From Sinonovacula constricta (Eukaryota > Mollusca > Bivalvia > Cardiida > Solecurtidae), in the NCBI GenBank assembly GCA_007844125.1, contig CM017571.1:31688156-31752155 (forward strand): 64,000 nucleotides of DNA, written 5' to 3'. The first letter of the stretch is position 1. Each line of letters opens with the position of its first letter. A program made the position numbers and the translations under genes. Under the pieces are notes generated by a model. That model saw nothing but the letters and a program-made list of their open reading frames with translations. It was not told the DNA's origin and made no database searches. Positions 12,600 to 23,153 of this stretch are shown here, one piece after another.

Positions 12600-14684
12600 T
12601 TTAAAAATATTGGTGTGGAATTAGTTGGTAGAATTTATTGATAATCCAATTAATTGATCTATTTTCAGAAAACGAGTTTCTTCAACCTCACGTGTTTATA
12701 AAAACAATTCACTAGTTCCATTTCCGTCTTTTATTTTAAAACGTCCCACATAATTGGCACTTACGGAATCAAGTGATGTTTATGCATCAAGAATTTCAAG
12801 TCTAAAGGATTTTTTTATTGTTTATTACATTAGTAACCATTTTTTTTAAATGTTACATGTACTCTATGGGAACGTTTAATTGGACAACCAGTAATATGGT
12901 GTTACCTGCAATTTCTAACAATGGGAGTCGCTCTGATATTTATTTGACAGATATTGTTTGAACCTTCCGATTATCATAAAGACTGACTGATACTATAAAC
13001 TGTGCAGATTGATAGAAGTGTTTTGGACGGCACCCAGCACCCTTGAATACTTATTCCTCAGTTGAAATTGAAAATAAGTGAATGGAAGAATGTTAGAATA
13101 ATGCGCCCGCCCTTTGTATAGTAAGCAATTGTACTGTTACTGCCAAAAATGAATAACGATTCTAATTACCTGTCCATAAACACTCTGTCAGAATCTTTAT
13201 AATTCCCGATCTTCATTAAAAGAAATGGTGAACGTCTGAATAGAATGCTGTACAATGCATTAAAGCCAACATTTAAACATCGACGGATACCCACGCTCGA
13301 CTTTTCCGTTTTACTACATTTGTCGACCGTGGGCTTATTGGTAAATTTCTGTCTACTTATCGAACTGAATAGAACAAGAATCGGTTAATCATAATACTGC
13401 TTACAAAATCCATACTCTTCAGCGTGGAGACTAGAAGTATAACAATGACGTCGCCATTTTTACAAGTCTGTCGAAACAATGAAACAACGAGCTTTATCAC
13501 TGAAATCTTCATCGGATTATGAAGTGACCAATGAAATATCATTACCAGAAACGGCGAACAGTGAACTAAATACCCCACGGGCTGGAGATTAACTGAATGG
13601 ACTGGTCGTGGGTGTCCGAAGATGACATTTAAAGAGAAGTGATCAGGTCTATAAACTATAGCGTAAATTAATACACAATACATGACTTGTGGTTTCTAAC
13701 TTACAACTTTTGTTCCATTATATGTATTGAACTATTGACGATAAGCGGTAATTCGTATATGTACCTGATTAAAACAACAACAAGATAAACGAACATCGTA
13801 GCACAAACGTGCAGCACGGATACATAGAAAGCCGAAAGGAATGATCTTTAATCAGGCAATCTAATTCGAAGTGTTGCCATCAGGTAAGATAGCCAATAGA
13901 GAGTTAAAAACTCCTTGTAACCTGCATGTCTTGATTCTTTCGGACAAGAAAACAAAAACCTTCAAGATTGAAATAATCTGTAAATATTTAGGAAATAATA
14001 CCTGTTATCATACCCAGTTCTTTGTCTCTTGTACACTTCTTGAAGAAAGCTTCACCCCACCTTGTGCACGTTTAATAGGAACAGTACTGCATATGATGTT
14101 GTCTGGAATTTCTACTAATGGAAGACGCTCTGAAATTCATTCGGGCTGACATTGCTTCAGCGATTATTAGGTAGGTCAAAAATGGGCAGTGTTCGTCTTT
14201 CTTAGAGTATGATATATCAAGCTTCACTCTTTTCATTTTATCTGAGTGTCAATGAGTAGATGGTTTGCTCCAGCCCACAACTTACAACCGCTAAAATCGG
14301 CAGGTAATGATATATATCACCTTACCATTATGTCCGACTTGTTTATTCTTGTAGACTAATTACGTTATTCACGAACGTGATTTCTTTTTTTTAAAAAAGA
14401 CGAAAATACCTAGACGAACTTGTTACGTCTATCAACATATTTTTTTGTATTTTGTATTCTTCCTGACGTAAAAAACACGTTTTTGCCTTCACGGCCTTGT
14501 GTTGGCAACTGCTAGAATCTGCGTTTTATAATGGCATTTTTTATTTCTGGATCTGTCATCCAAACCAGATCTGTTTTGTAAACGCCCTCTTCCTAAAAGA
14601 CGTGGCGTTAATTAACATCAACTGTTATATGTTAGCATGAAGAAATACAATTCTTATATGCACCATATAGAAACCGACATATTG
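12600..14684. other. Gene-free interval
   Basis: Frames at 13357-13683 (-) and 13871-14149 (+) have no recognisable domain. Two loosely similar segments (about 12900-12965 and 14095-14155, sharing a GGAATTTCTA/CAATTTCTA ... CGCTCTGA pattern) suggest another low-copy repeat, but this is weak. Confidence 0.4.
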
Positions 14685-14721
14685 CATAATAATAATAATA
14701 ACAATAATAATAATAATAATA

Positions 14722-14764
<43 letters not shown>

Positions 14765-14765
14765 T

Positions 14766-14837
<72 letters not shown>

Positions 14838-14838
14838 T
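14685..14838. repeat. (AAT)n microsatellite
   Basis: About 150 bases of nearly pure ATA/AAT triplets with only a few interruptions, directly next to the 64-bp satellite. Confidence 0.97.
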
Positions 14839-14869
14839 TAAGCGCAGCGGAAATACATTATCTAGTTTT

Positions 14870-17268
14870 ACAATCTAAAAAGTGTAAACATAAACAGCAA
14901 CATACACAAGGCTATTTGGTGCTAACGGCCATTTATTCTAAACGCTGTACACATGTACAGCGACACAAGCACAATACATTTGAAGGTAACGGTATTGCAT
15001 TTTAATGAAATCATGTACATGTAAACCAATTTACGCTCGGGGCAGTTGGAACTAACGGTCTTGCATTTTAAATACTGTATACATGTACATCAATATACAC
15101 ACGGGGCAGGTGAAACTAACGGTCTTGCATTTTAAATACTGTATACATGCACATCCATATACACACGGGGCAGGTGAAACTAACGATCTTGCATTTTAAA
15201 CACTGTATACATGTACATCAATATACACACGGGGCAGGTGAAACTAACGGTCTTGCATTTTAAATACTAAATACATGTTCAACAATATACACACGGGGCA
15301 GTTGGAACTAACGGTCTTGCATTTTAAATACTGTATACATGTACATCAATATACACACGGGGCAGGTGAAACTAACGGTCTTGCATTTTAAACACTGTAT
15401 ACATGTACATCAATATACACACGGGGCAGTTGGAACTAACGGTCTTGCATTTTAAACACTGTATACATGTACATCAATATACACACGGGGCAGGTGAAAC
15501 TAACGGTCTTGCATTTTAAACACTGTATACATGTACATCAATATACACACGGGGCAGGTGAAACTAACGGTCTTGCATTTTAAACACTGTATACATGCAC
15601 ATCAATATACACACGGGGCAGGTGAAACTAACGGTCTTGCATTTTAAACACTGTATACATGTACATCAATATACACACGGGGCAGGTGAAACTAACGGTC
15701 TTGCATTTTAAACACTGTATACATGTACATCCATATACACACGGGGCAGGTGAAACTAACGATCTTGCATTTTAAACACTGTATACATGTACATCAATAT
15801 ACACACGGGGCAGGTGAAACTAACGGTCTTGCATTTTAAACACTGTATACATGTACATCAATATACACACGGGGCAGGTGAAACTAACGGTCTTGCATTT
15901 TAAACACTGTATACATGTACATCAATATACACACGGGGCAGGTGAAACTAACGGTCTTGCATTTTAAACACTGTATACATGTACATCAATATACACACGG
16001 GGCAGTTGGAACTAACGGTCTTGCATTTTAAACACTGCATACATGTACATCAATATACACACGGGGCAGGTGAAACTAACGGTCTTGCATTTTAAATACT
16101 AAATACATGTTCAGTAACACAATGACAAGGCAATTAAAGCCAACAGTATTGCATCCTTAAAGATGTAAATGTGTAAAGCAACAAACGCTCGTGGCAATTG
16201 AAGGTAACGGTCTTGCATTCTAAAGGATGTAAACGCCTAAACCAACAATCGCCCGGGGTAATTGAAGCTAACGGTCTTGCATTCTAAAGGATGTAAACGC
16301 GTAAACCAACAATCGCCCGGGGTAATTGAAGCTAACGGTCTTGCATTCTTACAGATGTTAATGTGTAAAGCAACAAATGCACGAGGCAATTGAAGGTAAC
16401 GGTCTTGCATTCCAAAGGATGTAAACGCGTAAAACAACAAACGCACGTGGCAATTGAAGCTAACGGTCTTGCATTCCAAAGGATGTAAACGCGTAAAACA
16501 ACAAACGCACGTGGCAATTTAAGCTAACGGTCTTTCATCTTTGAAGATGTAAATGTGTAAAGCAACAAATGCACGGGGAATTTGAAGCCAACGATCTTGA
16601 ATTCTGAGAGATGTAAGCTCGTAAAGCAACAAACGCCCGGAGCAATTGAAGCTAACGGTCTTCTGTTCTTAAAGATGTAAATGTGTAAAGCAACAAACGA
16701 ACGAGGCAATTGAAGCTAACGGTCTTCCGTTCTTAAAGATGTAAATGTGTAAAGCAACAAACGCACGTGGCAATTGAAGCTAACGGTCTTCCGTTCTTAA
16801 CGATGTAAATGTGTAAAACAACAAACGAACAAGGCAATTGAAGCTAACGGTCTTGCACTCTTAAGGATTTAAACGCGTAATCCAACAAACGCACTGGGCA
16901 ATTGAAACCAAGGGTCTTGCAGTCCTTAAAGTTGTAAACGTGTAAAGCAACATACATATGGGGCAATTGAAGCTGACGGTCTTGTATTCTAAACACTGTA
17001 TACATGTACAGAATGCAAGAATGGACAATGGAAGCTAACCGTCTTGCATTCTTAAAGCTGTGAACGCGTTAAGCAACACACGGATGAGACAGTTGAAGCT
17101 AACGGTCTTGCATTCTTAAAGATGTAACAATGTAAAGCAACATACACACGGGGCAGTTGCATCTAACGGTTTTACATTCTAAACACTGCAAACACACCAC
17201 ACAAGCACGTGCCAATTGAAGCTAGCGGTCTTGCATTTTAAACAATGTAAAAATATACATCAATATAC
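14870..17268. repeat. 64-bp tandem satellite, about 37 units
   Basis: The motif (C)GGTCTTGCAT recurs at 15057, 15121, 15185 (variant), 15249, 15313, 15377, 15441 and so on to 16081, then again at 16209, 16273, 16337, 16401, 16465 through about 16977, and last at 17227. The spacing is almost exactly 64 throughout. Units from about 15050 to 16100 are nearly identical (CACTGTATACATGTACATC then ATACACACGGGGCAG). Units from about 16130 onward are a different and more variable subtype (GATGTAAATGTGTAAAGC then AACAAACGCACG). The first two units are also diverged. All open frames within it are repeat translations. Confidence 0.97.
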
Positions 17269-19540
17269 GCATATTAAAGAAAAGTTTCTTATTTTTTCAG
17301 CACACCTTCGCTTACTTCTTTAAAAAAACATAAAACTGAAAAGTGAAAATAGCATTTATGTAATGGTTCCCATTGGACAAAAACTTGTTTGCCCACCTCT
17401 CTTTTCTGCTATGAAATTCTGTCAGACATAAAGAGTGAACATCATGTTATTATAACATGAAAAATACTAAATATTTTTGCTAGGGTATGTATTCAAATTT
17501 CTGGCCCCAGAGAAGCCTCATCTCTTGCATTACAAGGGTTTACCACTTAATGAGGGATATAAATATTAATTATACAATCTCAAAGTCGCGGTACATTGGA
17601 TCTTAGTAAGCCCATAGAAATAATCATCAATGATTTACGTGTAGGGAAACTTATTCTTTGAATGATACACGTCATGCCAAAATATATTAGAATGCACCGC
17701 AATGCGGTTAGTTAGAACATGGCCTTGGGATCCAGTTTTCAAGCTTGGATCCCGGGAAAGTGTCCAAGATGTAGGTCACATGTAGATTGCTTACTTCCTC
17801 GTGATGTTTAGATTGTTGTCAGTATTGTGCAACACTTACAGACTTGATGGCTACAGCTGTTGGTGTAAAAAACAAAAACAGATAGCTCGTCATTTGCCAG
17901 AAGAAGTGTTGTTTGTCTCACCATTATCGTATATCATAACGTCATTGCAGCATTTCGGTCGTTTTGTTAGATGTTCAGCATTTCGCTCAATCGAAACTCC
18001 TCGGGTAATTCCGTCATCGGGACAAACATCCAATCGGAACACCTCGGATAATTCACAAATCATCTCTCGGATGTATGTAGGAAGTCGGATCACATCGGCC
18101 CCTAAATGGGATTACTTTTGAGACAGACGTCGAAACAGAGATGGCAGCTCGGGGTGAAGGCTCACTACAGTACGATGCCTGTAAAACTTCAATTTGTGGC
18201 AGCTTCAATTTAACTCATCCAATCAACCAGCGCAGCAGACACGCAGCTGTCAAACCGTGGCATTGTTTATGTTTTGTGCGAACTACATTTCAGGCATATT
18301 CATCGAAAAGATCGTGATTTCAGTAAGTATCATTACACCAGATACGTCCGAGTGATGACCGTCCCGAAAACGGAATTACCGAGGAGATCCGATTGCCATT
18401 GGATGCATCTGGTGCAAAGGTACAGAATCACGATCGTTCTGATCGCTAGAAGAAGAATACGCTTGAAAATGTTTTTCAGAAAGCGATAGGTGTAGTGTAT
18501 AGGATTATTTCATCCTCTTTAATTTCATTCATCAATTTAACACGTTTATCTGCTAGAACAACAACTGTTACTGCATTTTCAACAGATAAAACATTTGTCT
18601 TAGTTGTTTTATTGACGTCATTGGCACCGACATGGTTACTTTTGCCGAGTCTTCCTATTATACATCCGAGAGATGATTCATGAATTATCCATGGCGTTCC
18701 GATTGCATTTTTGTTGCACCATACAAGAGGTATTGTGTTGTCTTGTATCGTAAGTGTCTTTCATTCTTTCGGTAGAGAATAGCATGATTTAAAATCTGAA
18801 TTTCGATCAATAGGTACAATGCTTTTTCTTAAGTAAATGGAAGTTATATTAAATAATTTATATTAAATAATATATATAAGTGTATACGGATACGTGACGG
18901 TGACGTATATGACGTCAATTTCAATGAATATTTTGAGGTGAAAAAATACTGAAATTGATTTACGAGAGCGGTTACAACCGGTTCGATCTTGAATGGAAAA
19001 AACCCAATGTGGCTGTTTGTGATTTTTCATGTGTTAAATTTTCATTTACGTACAAGAACTAAAAACAAAATATGAACAAAAGCAATTATTTCGCCATATG
19101 AGGTCGACATGTTTTATAAAAACCAGTTTTCTGTTATTTTTATTAGGTTCTAAACTCTTTTATGCAATGCAATATCCTTTAACACAACCATCTATCAAAT
19201 AAACCTAACATCGTCTGTCAATATGTGCACACTGACACCGAAACATCAATTGTCGTACGTAGCAGAGATGTGAGAAAGACGATCAGATGTAATTTGACAG
19301 AAAAGACAGTCACTCTGGGTTAATGAGTAAAGATTGCAGTTCGAGCTATAAGGTGTGAAAATACAGGTTCACACTCTGTTCGGATTGGCAACCAGATTGA
19401 CTGTTCGAGCTACAGGTAGTACTAGCGATCCCGTGGTAATTTATATAAAACAAAGGCAGACTGCATGGACCGGTAGTTTTGTTCGACCGATCCGTTTATT
19501 TTACCGATCTGGTGTTCGAGCGAACGGTGTTCTACTGCAT
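17269..19540. other. Gene-free interval with an inverted repeat
   Basis: No gene was supported. A 106-codon frame at 17801-18121 (+) and short frames at 18274-18683 lack domains. An imperfect inverted repeat lies at about 18297-18450 and is listed separately. Confidence 0.4.
18297..18450. repeat. Imperfect inverted repeat (possible MITE or hairpin)
   Basis: AGATCGTGATTT (about 18309) pairs with AATCACGATCGTT (about 18425), and ACACCAGATAC pairs with GCATCTGGTGC, giving two matched blocks in the right order for one long hairpin. A weaker relation exists to 18001-18030, where GGGTAATTCCGTCATCGGGAC is the inverse of the block near 18362. No target duplication was identified. Confidence 0.4.
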
Positions 19541-19544
19541 GCAT

Positions 19545-19666
19545 GCATACACACACACACACACACACACGCACGCACGCACACACACACACACACACAC
19601 ACACAAACATACACACACACACATACACACACACATACACACACACCACACACACACACACAAACA
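19545..19666. repeat. (CA)n microsatellite
   Basis: About 120 bases of CA dinucleotides with CACG and CATA interruptions. His/Thr-rich and Cys/Val-rich frames here are artefacts. Confidence 0.97.
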
Positions 19667-20486
19667 TACATATGCCGTTCGCTCGAACAATGGATATATA
19701 TATATATCGTTGGTTAAAAATACCTCGTTAAATATCTGTATACTGTATTAATGAAGATGTGTCAAACAAAGGACAATTAACAAAAGTTAGAAAGTTTTTT
19801 TCTTTGTTTAGCATAAACACGCCTTTACAAACATATTAATGTAGATCCATGGTAGGAGAAAAACTAAAATATGTTTACAGTATGTTTATTGTATATATAC
19901 TCAGCTATTAAATTAGATTAATTATGATTTTATTAGCAATAAAATACAAGTCGTAAAACATAGCTCATCTTCTTAATAGTTTATACATAGTCTATATACA
20001 AATGTTTTATGTTGTACCTTCAGGCTAACCAGGGTCATTAAATTACAAGAACCGTTCAATGTCGTCATTGTAGCATTCGGATCGCCTTGGCAATTCTACT
20101 TCCAGAAATAGTTCTTTTCCTACCCGTACGGAAAGGTCCGAAAGACGTTGCGAATGTCGTTACAGCAGTAATGCGGCTGAAAACCTCGAGGTGGGAGACT
20201 CATAAATCAAGCCCACGTGGATTTATCATTAATAATCACTATGGCAACAAAAGCCAGTATCTGTATTTCAGATATTTTAATGAGACAGTTCAGCTGTTCT
20301 GGATTACAAGAAAAGTAAACTTGAGCCTACGAATACTGCTTTTCAGAACGAAGAATCGGCACTGGAATACTTTATACGTTAAACCTACCCTCATAATTTA
20401 TCTTTCTGTGAGTTTCTGAATGACGGGGTAGGGAGCAGGTAAAAATAATAATCCGGACGTACTTAAATACCCCCTCCCACACATAC
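19667..20486. other. Gene-free interval
   Basis: A 110-codon + frame (20087-20419) shows no recognisable domain. No repeat was recognised. Confidence 0.35.
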
Positions 20487-20689
20487 TTCCACGCATTAGG
20501 AACACCTCGGTTATTTTACAACCAGAAATGTGTACGAAGGAGCCGAAGGGGTGGGAATTAACTTCCTCAAGCAGATGAATGATTTCATATGTCAAATTGC
20601 ATTTGTTGGACTCGGTTAAACTATCCCGAGGAATTCTAAGACTCAGAATAGATTCCGAATCGGTTAATTCCACAGAGTCGACCCTCTGG
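20487..20689 (-). other. Candidate internal exon, unidentified protein
   Basis: Read on the - strand, a pyrimidine-rich tract ending in CTCTAG (a good 3' splice site) leads into an open frame of about 67 codons (QRVDSVELTDSESILSLRIP...) that runs to a GTATGT-type 5' splice site at about 20486. The peptide is mixed in composition and non-repetitive, unlike the other chance frames around it. I do not recognise it and found no partner exon on either side. It may be a pseudogene fragment or a chance frame. Confidence 0.22.
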
Positions 20690-21840
20690 CTAGAGACAGG
20701 AGACATGATTGAATTATAACAGCGTTAGTATACTCTTGGGATATTTATATGTAAACATCTTTTACAGAAGGAATTAAGTAAAATCATAAGATTGATTTGT
20801 TTTTAATCTACATCTGGACTTAAAATGAAAAGTTTGGCAATGCCAACAAAAATAAATATCGTAAAAGGATTGTGGAAAGTTATTATAACGACTCTCATGA
20901 AACCAACAGATAAAAAGTTACAGAAAAATGTTTGCGCCAATTTATCATAACTGACGCACTTTATCAAGTGACGCAATGTAGCTCTAGCATTTAAATGGTG
21001 CATATTGTACAAGTATCTTTTTTCGTTGGCATAGATGGGCATGTGTCATCCTAAATGTAAACATGGAAGCCAAAAAAGAAATTGAAGATTTGTTCTGCCA
21101 AATAATTCCAACATGTTTTTATAAACATTCAATCAAAATACAGTCTTAAAGAATATATGCACGGTAACTTATCATGAATGGATTAAAATTTAAAATACCT
21201 TAAACAGGTTCGATGAAGGGCAACACAATTAGGCGAATTTTCAACTAGGAATGAATATGTTTAACGGTCTAAATAACGGCAGTATAGTCTCTTTTTTGAT
21301 TTCCGGTGTTCATTTTGTCAGAATCATTTCCCACTTTGCAACGTACAAAATAAATGGGTTTGAAAATGTACGACATTTTCTGTCAAAAGGTAATCATGAC
21401 GTCATAATGTCATTGTCAGGAAGATACTGTAAAAAAATATTATAAGTATTAGGGATGTAAATCGAATACTAAAACTATATTCAAATATTCGTTAAGTATA
21501 TTCGAATCCTGTCGACAATTTCAGTAGACATTTCCAGTAAATCCATACAGGTATGACTAAAAGTGCTCTGCAACAGATGAAATTTACCGACATTTTTCGC
21601 TGGAGGTGTCGACAGGGCAAACCGACTATAATTTTATGCGAAAGCTAAGAGTGTTATATTAGTATATGCATCCTTTAACATAGTGTTTTTAAATTAAAAC
21701 TTACTGACTACCACATTCAGATACCACATTAAATGCGTATATAAAAACTTTTCATCTTTGACATCACAACTTCTGTTTTAGTTGTTCCGTGATAAATGTC
21801 CTGTAACAAAAAATAAACACTGAACTATAATACGGAGAGG
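20690..21840. other. Gene-free interval
   Basis: No supported gene or repeat. The first exon of the dehydrogenase gene could lie here or further upstream, but no convincing start-codon exon ending in a 5' splice site was found. Confidence 0.4.
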
Positions 21841-22223
21841 TGAGGGCAGATCCAGGATTTTTTTTCAGGGGATGTGAAGGGTAGGTGTCCTAATTGAGCG
21901 AGCACTGTAGCCGGGCTAAGAGGGGTCCAGAAAACTTTTGCAATGTAGTAGCCAAATAGTGCCATTTACTACATTTAAGAAGCTGCTAGAAACTTTTCCA
22001 TGAGCTTAAACTGTTTGTACTCTCCATGGCAAAGATAATGTGTTAACATGTAGAATCCAAATAGTGCCATTTCCTGCATATGCTAGACAGACCTTCATAC
22101 AAAGTATCTTTACACATATAATTGATGCTACTACTAGTGTCATTAAGATATGACACACGCTGAAATGTTAAAAAATACAATTTCAGCGACCCCCCTCCCG
22201 CCCACCCGCGATGGATCCGCTCC
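21841..22223. mobile_element. Possible hAT-like MITE, diverged copy
   Basis: The left end GAGGGCAGATCCAG and the right end CGATGGATCCGCTCC are imperfect inverted counterparts and resemble the ends of the neighbouring element at 22516-22783. No convincing 8-bp target duplication was seen, so this is less certain than its neighbour. Confidence 0.4.
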
Positions 22224-22515
22224 GAAATCTGTATTTTATCAAATTAGGCTTTTCGGCGTCCTTTATCCATTTGCATGTGCTGCCCCGTGTTGCAGTATTT
22301 TGTTATTTTTAAATGTAATAATAAGCTAAACTACAAATGAATATCAACCTATTACCTTCTCACCAACTTCAAGGGCAAGACTTAAAAGCCCATTAAACCA
22401 ATGCTGTGCGTGTTTTTCACTATCTGGTTAATATTTTCCTAAAGTACTGCATTCAAACTAAGCATCGTCGCATTATATATTCCAGCCAGTCATTCATTTA
22501 CCCTAAGCTTCACTT

Positions 22516-22783
22516 CAGGGGTGGATCCAGAAAATTATGGTGGGGTGTGGGTCGTGGTTGGGGGCGCGGTATGAATCAAGATCCATTCAGCTTTATCGCA
22601 GTGAATACTAGATATATATGCACAGTAAGGGACCCTAACTTAGACCTAAACAAACAACAAACAAAAAATTTCTTTAAAAGCTTAGTATTTTTTAAGCTTA
22701 AATGTATGTGTTTTCACAACTCTAATCTATTACCTGGTTGGTGGAGGATGCATCCCCCATTCCCTCCCCTGGATTCATCCCTG
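22516..22783. mobile_element. hAT-like MITE
   Basis: The ends CAGGGGTGGATCCAG and CTGGATTCATCCCTG form a 15-bp inverted repeat with two mismatches. They are flanked by CTTCACTT (22508-22515) and CTACACTT (22784-22791), a 7-of-8 match at the 8-bp spacing typical of hAT transposons. There is no transposase. It lies about 130 bp upstream of the first visible exon of the dehydrogenase gene. Confidence 0.65.
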
Positions 22784-22910
22784 CTACACTTCTTCTTCAC
22801 ATTTTATAAAGACTTATCTACAATACTTCCCATTGACTAATCAACATAACACCACCTATCATGACCACAAAAATTTGTCCATTAACAACGTGCTGCACGT
22901 GTTTTTCCAG

Positions 22911-23153
22911 GCGGTAACGCAGGTATCGGCCGTGCCACTGCCACAGAGCTGGCCCGACGGGGAGCCCGGGTGATTCTGTGCTGCAGAGACAAAGTGAAGG
23001 GCGAAGCCATCTCTCACAAGATCCGGCTCAAGACTCACAACCAGGATATCTACCCGTACGAACTTGACCTGGCGTGTCTCGCCTCCATCAAGAACTTCGC
23101 CGAAGAGTTTAACCACAGAGAGCCCACACTGCACGTGCTTATCAATAATGCAG
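22911..23153 (+). CDS. SDR exon A (visible exon 1): Rossmann nucleotide-binding part
   Basis: Preceded by a 3' splice site (TGTTTTTCCAG) and followed by GTATGT. The exon begins with the last two bases of a Gly codon and ends with the first base of the next codon. It encodes GGNAGIGRATATELARRGA, then RVILCCRD, the LD pair after strand 3, and ends in VLINNA. Confidence 0.92.

Noticed and set aside
15050..16100. Regular repeats that might suggest a CRISPR array
   Set aside because: The whole 64-bp unit is repeated with no unique spacers, and the setting is eukaryotic.
16237..16709. Several minus frames with repeated SFVALH/CCFTRLH-like blocks
   Set aside because: They are read through the 64-bp satellite. 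64 is not a multiple of 3, so frames shift from unit to unit and carry no stable protein repeat.
19355..19751. His/Thr-rich and Cys/Val-rich frames
   Set aside because: They are translations of the CA microsatellite.
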